NCBI RefSeq assembly: GCF_963924675.1
Contig: NC_089232.1
Span: 42,944,522 to 43,008,521, forward strand
Source: Phocoena phocoena
Taxonomy: Eukaryota; Chordata; Mammalia; Artiodactyla; Phocoenidae
Reading direction: 5' to 3'
Length of the DNA: 64,000 bases
The notes under the pieces were generated by a model, which made no database searches, was not told the origin of the DNA, and saw nothing but the letters and a program-made list of their open reading frames with translations. Of this stretch, positions 24,217 through 36,763 are shown piece after piece. Made by a program: the position numbers and the translations under genes. How positions within the stretch are numbered: the stretch's first letter is position 1; every line of letters begins with the position of its first letter.

Positions 24217-25119
24217 AACCAAACCCAGTTGACAGTGACTGTTAAGGGTTTACTTTTCTGAACCCAAGTATCTTGTTAGGAAGATGCTCCTAGATTTCTG
24301 AGCTGTACTGATGAGGTTGGAGATAGTATACTCCTTGCCTCATACTGGTGGCAGGGACAAAGGCTTTAAGCAGAACTGTCCAGTTTAGCATCTTTGATTA
24401 ATATATTATAGTAAGTTTCCCTGTAGAGTGTGTTTTGCCCTTTAGAGGAAAAATCTGTTTTTAAAAACACTTGGATAAAGAACATCCATGTATATATACA
24501 CGGACAAATCTCTAGGCTTCAGTCTGGTACAGAAACAGTTTGGGGCTATGTCACTTGGGGTTTATGGCTGTGAATACCTATTGTGTGCTAATCACTGTAC
24601 TAAGTAACATTATTTGAACTGATGAACCGCTTGCTCGCTTGATTGATTGATTACACAGGTCTTTTATTTCAGTCTGATACCTTGGAGGCTCTATAAACTC
24701 TTGAGTTTGTGGGCTAGAATTAGTGCTTTGGGAACTTGTGAAAGTATGCAGATTAAAAATTTATTGAGAAGGGGTAAGATATTCATTCATCTTTTAAAAA
24801 TAGTGTGAATGGGACTTCTGTTTTTTTTTTTTTTTTTTTTTTGACATTTTGACCCCTCTTCTACCTGGATCATTACAAGATTGTTCTGATTAAACTTCCT
24901 TCTCCATTCAGGTCCCTAAAATCAATTAAGCAAATTTAAAAAAAATCCATTCCTTATCATGTCTCTGAATAAGGTAAGAGGTAAGTTTTCTCACGATTGA
25001 TTATGTTCAGGACTTATAAGCATTTACCCAGATTTTTTTCAGAAGAAAATGAACTAAAATTAGCTTATAATCAACAAGCATTTAACAGAGTCCCATGGAG
25101 AATTTCTGAGTTTCCTGGG
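24217..25119. other. Unassigned, with a T22 run at 24821-24842
   Basis: The T run has no SINE or L1 body on either side, so I treat it as a homopolymer. No gene recognised. Confidence 0.5.
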
Positions 25120-25610
25120 GTACTGATTTTTTAAAAAGAATTTTTATTGAAGTATAGTTGAATTATAATATTGTGTTAGTTTCTGGTATACATCAAAGTG
25201 ATTCAGATATATATAATATTTATATATATATACTTTTTTTCCCCATTATGGTTTATTACAGGATTTGAATATAGTTCCCTGTGCTATACGGTAGGACCTT
25301 GTTGTTTATCTATTTTATATATAGTAGTTTGTATCTGCTAATCCTAAATCTAATTTATCTCTCCCCCATCCCCTTTCCCCTTTGATAGCCATAAGTTTGT
25401 TTTCTATGTCTGAGTCTGTTTCTGTTTTGTAAATAAGTTCATTTGTGTCATATTTTAGATTCCACACATAAGTGATATCATATATTTGTCTTCCTCTGTC
25501 CAACTTACTTCACTTAGTATGATAATCTCTAGGTCCATCTATGTTGCTGCAAATGGCATTATTTTGTTCTTTTTATGGCTGAGTAATATTCAATTGTATA
25601 TATGTACCAC

Positions 25611-25822
25611 TTTTTTTTTTTTTTTTTTGCGGTACGCGGACCTCTCACTGTTGTGGCCTCTCCCGTGGTGGAGCACAGGCTCTGGACGCGCAGGCTCAGT
25701 GGCCATGGCTCACAGGCCCAGCCGCTCCGTGAAATGTGGGATCCTCCCGGACCGGGGCAGGAACCCGTGTGCCCTGCATCGGCAGGCAGACTCTCAACCA
25801 CTGTGCCACCAGGGAAGCCCTC
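25611..25822 (-). mobile_element. CHR-type tRNA-derived SINE (cetacean type)
   Basis: Antisense copy: T run at 25611-25628, GCGGTACGCGGACCTCTCAC next to it, and the tRNA-like head ending CCACCAGGGAAGCCC. The 8-base TGTACCAC flanks it on both sides (25603-25610, 25823-25830), a clean target-site duplication within the host L1. Several overlapping frames of 70-138 codons here are reads through the SINE and L1. Confidence 0.95.
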
Positions 25823-25926
25823 TGTACCACATCTTCTTCAACCATTCCTCTGCAACATTTAGGTTGCTTCCATGTCTTGGCTATTGTAAATAGTGCTGCA
25901 GTGAACATTGGGTTGCATGTATTTTT

Positions 25927-26184
25927 TCAAATTAGAGTTTTCTCCAGATATATGCCCAGGAATAGGATCGTTGGATCACATGGCAGCTCTATTTTTAGTT
26001 TTTTAAGGAACCTCCATATTCTTCTCCATACTGGCTGTACCAACTTACATTCCCTCCAACAGTGTAAGAGGGTTCCCTTTTCTCCACATCCTCTCCAGCA
26101 TTTTGTATTTGTAGACTTGTTTATGATGGCCATTCTGACCAGTGTGAGGTGATACTTCATTGTAGTTTTGATTTGCATTTTGAA
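25927..26184 (-). pseudogene. L1 ORF2 C-terminal end (Cys-rich motif)
   Basis: The minus-strand frame gives the last part of ORF2p. It includes [18 protein letters not shown] and the conserved Cys-rich segment [18 protein letters not shown] (C-X3-C-X7-H-X4-C), with its key Cys and His residues intact. It then runs to LGIYLEKT and a stop at the usual C-terminus. The frame opens a little before the L1 boundary (to 26220) by chance. The rest of ORF2 is lost by 5' truncation, so it is nonfunctional. Confidence 0.88.
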
Positions 26185-26191
26185 GTACTGA

Positions 26192-26719
26192 GTTCTAAAT
26201 TTCGTTCCACAAACCTCCATAGAAGAGCCCCTTGAAAGCTGATATGAACACGTTGGGTGTTTTATTTGAAGCTGGGCCTGTCCTCAGGAAAGACTGGGGA
26301 TCCACAGACAGAAAAAGGTATCTCTTCTAGAGCCAAGGTTGCAAAACTGTGCAGTACATGATTGTGCTGTTATAGACACTCTGTCTTTATTTTGTGGATA
26401 AAGAGACTAAGAATTAGTGTTATTTAATGTAAGCCTTTGAAAGGAGGAGGGGGGGAAAGATCTTATATAATGATAACTAATGCAATCTAAAAAGAGTTAT
26501 TTTGGCGCAATGGTGATGTGTTTTCCCCTTGCAGTTTTGTAACAGTTTCCAAGCTATTAGATTACTATGTCAGCAAAGTTGTATTGGATTTGACTTTTCA
26601 AAAAACTTAAAGTAGTTCATTATTTTTATTCCGTTTTCAAAAGAAACCTCCAATTTCTGTCTCCAATGGAAATGATTTCACCAGTAGTTAATTATTTACA
26701 GTTGTACCACCATCCTCAC
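26192..26719. other. Unassigned noncoding sequence
   Basis: Nothing recognised. Confidence 0.5.
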
Positions 26720-27290
26720 AGCCACCCGAGCGAACTCCTAGAGCCAGTCTAGTCTGCTTCAGCTCTCTCACACTCAAATTACTGTCCATATCTGTTACCT
26801 CCTCTGAGATTTGTTTTGTATCTGTCCCCTTCCCTCTATCATCACTGCACCCGTGTTCTCCAGTCCATCATCTTCTCTCGGCTGGACAATGCAGCAGCCC
26901 ATCACTATCTCCTTGTCTTGGATCTGCCCACACTCCCATTTGTTCCCTGTAAGAGCCCTTCACTCCTCCCCATACAAACCTCCCCTTCTCCCTGTACCCT
27001 CAATCTGAAGCCTAAGCTTCGGAATGCCATTCAGTCTTCAGTCAGTAACTCAACTCTCTACTTGCATCTTTCACTATTTATTCCTTCCTACTTTTAGATT
27101 TAGAGTTTTTGAACTACTTATAGTTGCAAGATTCTATCCAGTTTCTGTGCCTTTTCTCAGGCCGTTCCCTCTTCCTGAAACACTCTTCTCCAGCCCCTTG
27201 GTTTCATGCCCCCATTGACCATGCTAACTTCTATTCATCTTTCAAAACTATCCCCAGGGAAGAGCTGAATCACTCCCTTTTCTGAACTGA
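26720..27290 (+). mobile_element. LINE-2 relic
   Basis: Pattern of the L2 3' region: CCATCATCTTCTCTCGGCTG near 26866, then CAGGCCGTTCCCTCTTCCTG near 27158 and CCCCAGGGAAGAGCTGAATC near 27252. Overlapping frames of 64-93 codons are in noncoding or decayed L2 sequence. Confidence 0.65.
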
Positions 27291-27294
27291 GGCC

Positions 27295-27530
27295 CTCTAA
27301 CTCGGTGCTCTGGAACCAGACTGCTTAATACCATCTTTTATTAGCTGCGTTACCTTGGATAAGTCATTTTCTTTCCCTGTGCCACAGCCAAGCCCTCATA
27401 TTTGAAATAATAATGCCTCCATCATTGGGTAGTTATCAGGATTCAATTAAAAAATAATATATAAGAGTGCTTGTTATACAGTAAAGGCTAATGTAAGTAT
27501 AACTATTATTACTATTACTTGTATATTCAA
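27295..27530 (+). mobile_element. MIR SINE
   Basis: GCTCTGGAACCAGACTGCTT, GCGTTACCTTGGATAAGTCA and GTAGTTATCAGGATTCAATT follow the MIR consensus in order, ending in an ATTATT-rich tail. Confidence 0.8.
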
Positions 27531-27609
27531 TTATTTTCACACTGCATTATAATTATTTCATGATACTTCAATATCTCACACACTTACCTTTAATGAGGAC
27601 TTAGAAAGC

Positions 27610-27710
27610 AAACACAGCATTTTATTCATTTTTATATCTTCAAAAGTTTCTATAAAGCCAGGAACATAGTAGACAGTGAGTATGAAGTATGTCAAAAAGA
27701 ACAAAATTCT
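27610..27710 (+). mobile_element. Possible LINE-2 3' fragment
   Basis: AAAGCCAGGAACATAGTAGA resembles the L2 3' end. Short and diverged. Confidence 0.4.
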
Positions 27711-29069
27711 GTGTAAGAATGTGGCAATATCATCCTATCATGGGAAAGAAAGCACAAGAAAAATTCATTAGACGTGACTTAAGAAGAGTTAGACTCGATA
27801 TGGTTTAGATTTTAACATGTACCATGTTTAGACAAACATCAAAGTATGATTAAATTTTCAAGTTAAGTGCCTATAGTGGTGAAAAAACACAAAGAGTGTT
27901 CTGTTGGGTAGCTTAGTTAAAAAAAAAAATCCATAATTTGCATTTTCTGTTCGCTAACACACAGAGCCCATCAACTCTCACAAGAAACTCCAACTGTTAA
28001 GTATGGATCCCCTGCTGTATGCCTAAATGCCTGCCTCCCTGCATCCCTTCTGCTAGGGCTACACCCCTGCTGTCATTGGCCCATTGCCCCATAGGTCTGC
28101 ATATAAGAACCCATGGTGTCATTCCCCCAAGACCCACACACCCTTCTAAGTTTCCATCCTCCTAGCAGAATGTCCATACCTCCCAGAAGCTTCTACGGCC
28201 CTGGTAATGGCCTCAGGCCCCAATTTTTCAGAGCCCTTCTCTCCAGCCATAAATGCTGTACTTGAAGTGGGATTGTTTGGTGACAGGACCACATCTAGAA
28301 TTCCAATAAACTGAGTGAAAAAGATCTTTTAAAAATAATTTGCAAGTTGAACACAGTCTAGCTTACTAAATCCATGTAAACTGGTAACTGAGAATAGACT
28401 GTACATTTCTTCAGACTATACCTTTTTACGTAAACTCATAAAAACCAGAAGAGCACACTACCTTCTTCAGATGCATTTTTGCAAACTTTGTGCACTGTCC
28501 ATGGAAGAATGGAAAAATAGTTAAATGGATGATGTAGCTAAAATTCTGTTTGACAAAACAAGAAGAGACATGGAATTAGGGATTGAAATTAAACTAATAC
28601 AATCACAAACAGCAATCAGGAAACTACAGAAGTAATGCTCAGCTCTCTAAGCTGATATAATCCTCAATTCACATGTCTCAGTGGTCTTTTTGAGAGTGAA
28701 AATTGTCAGAGACTATGAGATTAAGAATGAAGTCACAGCCCACTTAAGGTGAAACTCCTTGTAAGTGCATTAAAGGAGGGATGCAGGGAGAATGGCTCTA
28801 TGCAGCAGCTCTAAGAATAAATATTTATTGAATATTTTACAAAACAGACTGATTTTGGTGGGATTATTTGATTTTTGTGAAAGTCAAAGACTCTTTAATA
28901 ATATCAATAAAAATAAAAACATCTTGACAGTGTTTTAATAGCATGTACATTTTTTCTTTAACTCCAAGAAGAAGAGCTAATGATGTGCATGTAATTTTAT
29001 CATGTTAAATGAGAAAAAAAAAAAAAAAACCCTGAAAATTAGCTATGGCCTGTGGCAAATTCCTGAATT
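27711..29069. other. Unassigned noncoding sequence
   Basis: C-rich around 28000-28230, then AT-rich, with an A16 run at 29014-29029. No gene or clear repeat. Confidence 0.5.
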
Positions 29070-29740
29070 TCATACTATTTTTGGACTTTGCCCCAGGGAG
29101 GGAGATATATTATTTTGGATGTGAAAGGCCGTCCAGTGCATTAGCTGTGACAGGATTGCCCAGACAGGTATTAAACCGGCCAACAGGAAATTTTCAGACG
29201 TAGTACACATTGTTTCATAGTCAGTTGCTGCAATTTTCTGGTTCTGTGATGATATGAAATTCCAGTATGAATGTGAGGCAAATGATATGAGTAGATAAAA
29301 AAATAAGAGATCCTGTTGACAGTAAGTACAAGACAACATATGATATTGGGGGTACACATACCACATGGCTGGTTAATCTTCAAGGCTCATTTCATGTCAG
29401 AAAACAGAGCCAAGTGAGAACAGCCCCTTCCAAATCCAGACAGCCACACAGAAGCCAGCAATCCAATGCAACATTATCTCATAAAGCAAAGCTGTTTCCC
29501 CTGATCAATCTTGTTGAATAAAATAAAATGTTCAATTTAAAAAATATATATATAAGATTGGTTAAATTCAAGAAGGCTGTTGGCATACATTCAGGCTACA
29601 CCATGCCATTGCTTCCTCAGCATGAGCTGTTTTCAGGAAAAACAGCAATTGACACTAATTAATACTGATTAACTCATCTTGCTCTTATTCTTTGAGTTTT
29701 TCTGGCCTTACCAATATGTACTGTTCAAGTTCAATGCTTG
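29070..29740. other. Repeat-free block, possible conserved noncoding element
   Basis: Nearly 700 bases without repeat signature. Near 29650 it holds CAATTGACACTAATTAATAC, rich in homeodomain-like words. A small TA run lies at 29545-29553. Frames of 70 and 98 codons on the minus strand have no recognisable product. Confidence 0.28.
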
Positions 29741-32700
29741 CTTGAGGACTGGAGAATTTTTTTCAGCTCAACTCTAACACATGCTACTTTCCAACCAGTG
29801 TCAGGAGGAAAAGGAACTGCAAATGGGCTGTGGTCATGTAAGAATAGAAGTTTTCATAGGTCTCGGGGGAGGTTATAAACTTACTAAAGATTTAATGTTT
29901 TATTATGGGATTTATTCCAACAATACGTTTTATATCTGTATAGTTATTACAAGTAGGCATCACTGCCACTGTCCTTATTATTGAAACTATCTTTGGTATT
30001 ATCCTATTATTATTGATACTATCCTTATAGTATCTTTACTATATGGCACTCTCTGTACCATCAATGACTCTTCCTTACCCACTGAGTTAAGAATAAGTTT
30101 TCCAATTTCTACAAATAATATAGTCCCATCCTCCCTCTTCAGCCTCAGCTTGTATTATTCCCTTGTCATGCCATGGGGTCCCACTAACTAGGCCAATTGT
30201 AACTCCCAACCACATTCTAACTAATGCATTTTCTTGATTTTAAATATATTTGCATAATGTAAGTACTTAGGTATGATTACAGCAGACATAATTTTTGGTT
30301 TATACCTAAGCACATATTTGAGTACATATTTGGAAGCTGCATATTTGAGTCCCTCTAAATTTTGTACTTTTAGCTGGGGCTGTCTGGGAAATTTTGTCCC
30401 AGAAACTGCTATTCAGTTCCACAAGTGGCCTTTCCAATCTATATCAGTCTATAAACATGGCTTTTTGTCTGCCGTGGTCCATACCTTGTCTAGGTTGAAA
30501 CTTCACAACAACTTTCACAGGCAGGAATTTAATGGTAACAGAAACTTGTAATTTTGTTTTCTTACCATTTAGTGTTTGTTTGCTCCTTTTTCTCTCAGAT
30601 ATTTCCCCCAAGATACAGTGGATCTGTGTTTCTGTGAGGTGTTTCTTAATTAAAATCCTGTTCAAGACCTAACTCTTAATTTTACCTTCTAAGTTAATTC
30701 AGTATACTATATTCTTAACACCATCAGTACATCACAATTTTTTAACAGAATTAGTCACTGAACCTTTGTATATGCATAATGCACTCTAGTCCCTATTTAA
30801 GTTAAACCCTTGTGTGGCTAAAGGCGAATGACACCAAACCATAAATATATATGTTACAAATATCCATATGTATAATATCCTGGCAAAAAAGTCTTTGAGT
30901 CACATAGCAGATTCTGTTGAGTGACTTCTGTGGGTGGGGAGAGTAAAGGGGCAGGGGTTTATAAATGCTGTTTCCTCAAGAGAGGCACATAACATTGTCA
31001 TACCTTGAGAACTGGTTGGTGGTACAGCAGAAGTGAATGACGTAACAGAAATGATCATCTTTTCTTTTCCTTCTTCCTGTCCTCCAAACACTTCCAGAGA
31101 AATAAGTAATCACCGTATTGAAAACTTGCAAGCACATTCTGTGTTCCTGAGGCATTTTTGCCATTTTATGCTTGAACTTAGGCTATTCATCATGTACATA
31201 CTTCTAAGGTGGTGGAGTTCTGTATGAATTAAGTCACCTCCAAGATGGTTAAACAGCATGTAGAACATTCCCTCTCCTAGACATAGAAAGGATTTCTCTT
31301 TGGGAATACTTATTCCCACATGACTGGTTCACTTATTTGAGCATTCAGACCTCATTGCTCTCTGAGAAAGAAATTACTCTGGAGAGAGTCAGTATGAGAT
31401 GGTTGCAAGCAAGGGAATAAGCAAGGTAATAGCCTTCTTTATCATTAGTACTTATTCAGAAAGCCATCTGGAGTGTTACAGCCATAACCCTCCAAAAATA
31501 TAAAAAAGGAGGAATTATGGGATGGAGACTGCCAATTCTCTGGGGAGTTCTAGTCCTTCAAATGAGTTCTCACCAGTACAATCCAACCGCTCCCAGGACA
31601 TTTCTTACAATTTCTGGGTGGTAGTTTACATTTATCAACAATTGCTATGAGACCTCAAAATTGAGAAAAGTATTAAACTAGAGCTCTAATACTTGCCAGA
31701 TTGATCAGTAACCTTAGGGACTATAGCTTCATGCTTTTTCTTCCCAAACACAAACAAGTTTTAGAAGAAAAGTTAATAAAACAAAAATAAAAACCATGGG
31801 GACTGGAAGAGTTCTTCAGAACAGGAACAAATCATGATTATGGAGGCAAAAGGGTGTAGGCAGTGCTGGATTAACATACAGGGATGTGTCGAAGCATGTC
31901 CCAACAAGTTAAGGATCACATTAAACAAAGCTTGGTAACCTTCTCTCAGGTGGGCTTTATTGGTATTCAGAAGGGAAGAGACTGACGCTCAGGGCAAGTC
32001 GGCCTCTTGGCAGAACCTAACAGTTTTGGAACACAGAGGAGAATCTTATTGTTAGCTTTACCGTCCCAGAAATTTAGTTTTGCCACGGCACACAGTTTGG
32101 TCACATTTAGAGAGACTGACAGAAGCTAACCAAAGTTAGAGGAAACTAACATGTAGGATAGCCCAATCAAAGGATTTATAAAAGGCACATGGAGCTTATA
32201 CATTTTTAAACATCATCTCCTGCTCCTGTAGAAGCGCATACATTGGTCCATGCTGTGAAAGAACAACTGTGTGGAAGGACAATTTTACTAGGTGAGAAGG
32301 CAGGCCTGTTCACTGCTTTGCCATCTTTCCTAGTGTGAAGTTATGGTGCCATCAGAATTCGAAGTGGGTACTTTCCTAGACCAGGAACAAATTTTCTAAT
32401 AAAATTTGCTAGGAGAAGACTTAGAAAGGCAATTTCCTTTCCACTTTGATATTCAAATGAGCAGTGTGCAGACTTCAGCTTTTCTCTCTCTTTCTCTAAT
32501 AACATGGTAGGAAATGTGTTTGTTGATTTTCTTTTTTCACTCTTGATTATCTAAAACACTGGGATTTGCAGTCCTTTAAGTTTCCCTTTGAGCAGCCATG
32601 AAATTAACAGTGTTTTGCCTGTGTATGAGGCAGTATTTTTATTGTCCGTTAGCTTTGGTTTCCATCAGCAGCTATCGCTATTTGGAGGATGTGGCTCTCC

Positions 32701-35140
32701 CTAACCTCTGATGGGGCACAGGCCTGTGAGTGTTGAGTCTCTGAGGTGCTACTTGTACTAGGGTGAGCTGGGGGGTCTGGCAGACCTACCAGCTCACTTG
32801 CAAGGCCTCCTCCACAAGTCGCTCTTGAGAGACAGAACATTCCATGTTGGTACAAGGCCAAGAAGCCCACAGCTGTGAGTAATCAGCTGGGTGTTCCCTC
32901 AGGCTCTTCCAGAGAAACTGAGGTGTGTGGAAGTATGCATACTGAAAATTTGGGTACGTATTTTGTTTCTCAGTGCCCTCTGATTTAGGATACAAGGGCA
33001 AAGTAAGAAAGCATTTTCTTTCCCTTTTCATGGGTAGCATCACTCTGGACCTAGACAGGGGAGCAAATCTTAGCCCTTTTCTTGGTTTCAGAAGTTTTAT
33101 TTGTGAGTTTTTAATATTTTTGTCATTGTTTCAAACAGCTGTTTCTAGAGTTCTGTGAGGGTTTTACTTATCTTGGCAGATTCAGTATCAAGAAGGTGTG
33201 TATCAAGCTTCATAGCAGCTCAAAAATAGCAAGACCCAAAATGCTTGAACTTTTTTCTAAGTGGCATTTCTTAATAATGCAATACATTTGGAAATATAGT
33301 TACTAAGGTTTTCATAATCATCCTAGGAATGTAATATTTCTGTGGGATATGGAGAGCAAAAATCAAGCATGAGGATTTAAATCCTAATCCTAAAATGAGG
33401 ATTTATCTATAGCTTTTAAAGTAATTTTTTATCCTCAAGAAAATTTAATAGGAACAGCAGAATTGTGGGACCCCTGTAGAGGTCATGTCTGAGCAAATGG
33501 ATCTTCATTTGTTAAGCTGTTTACATGTTTATAGAAGCCTCATTCTCTGCAGCAGGCTGAGAATTCCTACTCAACCAGTTTTTACCTGTGCAGTCATTCT
33601 GTTTCTGAGTGAGCAAAAGGAAATTGAATATTCATTTTACATTTGTTACTTGGCTTACTGTTACTAGAGACATACTCAACTATGAATTTTTAAATCCATG
33701 GATTGTTTTTAAAAAAGCCTTGCCAATTCTTTTAGAAATGTGAAAAGAAAACAACTTGGGAAGTAGGGAAAGTATTGAGCTATGAAAGACAGGATAGGGA
33801 GAAGTAGAAGGGGAAAAATGTGAGGTTGCTTTCTGTAGTCAGTGCATTTGTCTTAGAAGAAATCATTCTGAAAGGGAAAAAAGTGTCTTTCCTTAAGCAC
33901 ATGAAAGGTGCCCAGATTTTATCTAATATTAAAAATCATGACGTGTCAGACGGCTGTCAGGATTCTGAGATAATATTAACCTTCATTTCATGGCAGTGCT
34001 CTGCCACTACTAATTTTACATTTAACAGAGTCCATTTCTTCATCTTGCCTTCGGAGTCTCTAAATTCAGGATTTATTCATCTGGTGTCAATCAAGTATGC
34101 TTTATTTTCTGAGTGCCTTGCCTCACCTAACTGTCTGTAGCCCCTGCAAGACAGGACACTGTTAACACTGGTGAATGTGTGTGAAGGCCTAGCAAGTGAA
34201 AGAGGAAAGGTTTAGCTGGGCTCAGTTTGGGTGGAGCATTAGTGCTAATTGAGAGAGTTCTAGGTCATGGTGCTTTACCTACAGAGAGAGTTGATGTGGC
34301 CAGAAGGAGATCCTCAAAGCAGGACTCACATCAGGAGAGGATAGAAGTAGTGATTACAGTGCTAGGGAAAATGGAAGAACAGCTTTTTTGGGGAGAGTAG
34401 GTGATAGTGGAGTATTAGCATTTTATGAGAAAAGTAAGCATAATTTATTTAACAAAATAATCAAATCTAATTACTCAATGTTATCAAATATATTTGAACA
34501 AAATGTATCCAATGTAAAGTTATGAACAAATATAAAAGTTAGAGAAAAATATCATTAAATATAAATGACTAGCTACTAAGTGACATCTCTGGTCTCCGCC
34601 GTTTGCTTGGACTCCATTCGTCTCCATCCTGGGACCAATGAGATCACTCAGAGCTGTAACCTCCGATGGCGTCAGCCCAATTGGCCTTCAGTATCTTCCT
34701 GTCATGTAGCTCCCCTGAGTGGAGTTGTCACTAATACTGCCTCTGGGTAGCTCCTCTGCCTGGGCCAAAGCAGTTTTATTTTAGCAGTGTGATTTCTTTG
34801 CTTGCCATCTCCAAGGAAGTGGTCGTGCCGTAGTCACTTCATTCTCAGCTGAGGCATCTGCCTGTGCTGTGCACTCCAGCCAGGTCAATCCTGGGCTTTT
34901 TGTGGGGGGCTGCGATGAAGTTGGGGGAAGGATATCAGAGGCCTCGGGAGATCAGTGACAAAGAACAGGAGGAATGGCTTGCAGTAAGGATGTCAGGAAA
35001 GGGGATTGGGCAGGAAGTGGAAGAGGAGGCTATTAAGAGATAAAAATGGCCAACTAAGCTACTGACCAGTGTCTCTAACATTTGCATGACCACAACGAAA
35101 GTACCAGTGTTTCAGTTTTTAAAAATAGAAAGGTAAAAGG
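29741..35140. other. Unassigned noncoding sequence, 5.4 kb
   Basis: I recognise no gene, RNA or young repeat. Frames of 60-106 codons occur with no motif or domain. The stretch at 32640-32900 and the one at 34590-34930 are GC-richer and could be old LTR or single-copy sequence. A CCAAT word and TTTATAAAAGG lie close together near 32163-32185 but too near each other for a classical promoter. Confidence 0.45.
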
Positions 35141-35290
35141 TAGTGGTTTTCCATCGTGGCTGCACATTGGCAAGTTTATTTTTTAAAATACTGAGGTTTG
35201 GGTCACACCCCCAACTCCCCCACCAGAGACACTGATTGAATTGTTCTGGGGTGTGGCTTTCTCATCAAAAGTTTAAAAATCTTACCAAGA
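35141..35290 (+). mobile_element. hAT-type MITE (MER5/MER58 group)
   Basis: TAGTGGTTTTCCATCGTGGC followed by TGCACATTGGCAAG, then a TTGGGTCACACCCCCA-like middle and TTCTGGGGTGTGGCTTTCTC. Typical of Charlie-type nonautonomous elements. Confidence 0.55.
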
Positions 35291-35429
35291 GAGTTCCAAC
35301 ATGCAGCCAATGTTAGGAACTGCAGTTGTAAGTTAATGCTAGGAGTTTGAAAATCAGTATTAAATCCATAAATGGAACATGCAGCTGTTACCTTTATTTT
35401 TAACCAAAGGGAAACAGGTTCATTTTTAA

Positions 35430-35640
35430 GGAGCATCTTCAGGTGCCAGGTATGGTGCTGAGTACTATTACCTTTTTTATTTTTATAGTAATACGGTGAA
35501 GTGAGAAGAGTAAACCCAATTTAAAAGGTGAAGAAAGTGAGGCTAAGGGAAGAGAAGTAATTTGCTCAAGGTGACAGTGTTTGTGGAGGTGAAGCTAGCA
35601 ACTGGGACTCAATCCCAGGCTTATATGATTCATCTTTTTT
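35430..35640 (-). mobile_element. MIR SINE
   Basis: GTGCCAGGTATGGTGCTGAG, GAAAGTGAGGCTAAGGGAAG and GGGACTCAATCCCAGGCTTA are the antisense MIR landmarks in order. Confidence 0.72.
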
Positions 35641-35785
35641 CTTACCTTTCCTTTAAGACACAGTTGTAAAGGGTAGCTTATCATGGCTTGCTTGAAGACC
35701 TACATTCTTTTGTGCCTTATATTTAGGGATAAGAAATGAAATCTGTATGTTCTAATCACCATAACCTATAAGATTGCTCAAAATC

Positions 35786-36100
35786 AGGGTTCAACAAATT
35801 ACAACCCACTGTCAGTTTTTGGGTGGCTTATGAGGTAGAATGGTTTTTACATTTGTAAATGGTTGAAACAAAATTAAGGAAGGCTATTTCATGGCCCATG
35901 AAAATGATACGAGATTCAAAATTTGGTGACCACAGATAAAGTTATATTGGAACACGCTACACTTATTTGTTATGTTTTATCTGGGGCTGCTTTCCCACCA
36001 CAGCAGCAGGGTTGAGTACTGGCAGCAGAGAACATATGGCCAGCATAGCCTAGAATATTTACTATTTAGCCCTTTACAAAATAAAGTTTGTTGACTTCTG
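35786..36100 (+). mobile_element. hAT-type element, most complete copy in window
   Basis: Starts CAGGGTTCAACAAATTACAA and ends AAGTTTGTTGACTTCTG, with the internal GGCTGCTTTCCCACCACAGC and AGAATATTTACTATTTAGCC words. At about 315 bases it is the longest uninterrupted copy of the family in the window. No transposase. Confidence 0.7.
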
Positions 36101-36580
36101 CTCTAAAGGAAAACCTGATAGAGAAATCTTAATGTACAAAACTGACATATGGTATAGAGAATGCTTGTTCACATTAACAAATATATAACAATACAAAACA
36201 ATTTTCAAGGTTCTTTGCAGGTATAAGCTACCCTAGTGCATTTAGGTGTTGGTTTAAAAATCATTAGGTGCCCCTGGGGATTGATGATTATATAAATGTA
36301 AAGCATAAGCACCATGAACCATTATTCACAGAAGATTAGTCACAGAAAAAGGTAAGAACCCTTACAAATGATGTCACTAGCAACTCAGGATTAATTGTAA
36401 TAACTCCATTTATTTTTAGCTTTACTTGTAAATTAAGTAGATCAGTGCATGATTCTGTTTCTATTTTTGCACTGAGTTTCTTTTTCCAAAATTTCTACTT
36501 TTTAAAATACTGGTATATACATCAATGTTTTCAGAAATGTACTAATTCAGTAATATGCTATCTTTGCTGTAGCAACTGTA
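36101..36580. other. Unassigned noncoding sequence
   Basis: Nothing recognised. Confidence 0.5.
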
Positions 36581-36763
36581 CCAGAGTCTCTCAAAATGTG
36601 TTCCTTGGATCACATGCATCAGGATCATCTAGGATGCTTGTTTTAAATACAGATTCTAGGGCCTCAGACCAGACCTACTGATTCAGAACCTCTGAGGGCA
36701 GGATTCTGCCTTTCTCCAAGCTCCCAAGGTGAATCTCATGTATCTTGTAGAGTGAAAAAACCA
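36581..36763 (+). mobile_element. MER5A-type hAT MITE
   Basis: CCAGAGTCTCTCAAAATGTG, then GACCAGACCTACTGATTCAG, AGAACCTCTGAGGGCAGGAT and the AAGGTGAATCTCATG part, all in MER5A order. A 78-codon frame overlaps the left half by chance. Confidence 0.8.

Larger units (their letters stand above)
25127..26184 (-). mobile_element. LINE-1, 5'-truncated, with nested SINE
   Basis: Starts with the antisense L1 3' end (AATTTTTATTGAAGTATAGT) and runs through the 3' UTR into the end of ORF2. It is truncated at about 26184. GTACTGA occurs on both sides (25120-25126 and 26185-26191) and is a likely short target-site duplication. A CHR-type SINE at 25611-25822 splits the 3' UTR and so came later. Divergence is moderate. 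Confidence 0.88.

Noticed and set aside
24821..24842. T22 run as an antisense retrotransposon tail
   Set aside because: The sequence after it does not match the L1 or SINE 3' ends seen elsewhere in the window.
25486..26152. Several frames of 70-138 codons on both strands
   Set aside because: They read through a SINE nested in an L1. Only the minus-strand ORF2 end is real, and it is a dead fragment.
32163..32185. CCAAT and TATAAAA words that could be a promoter
   Set aside because: They are only about 8 bases apart, far closer than in a working promoter, and no transcript or exon follows.
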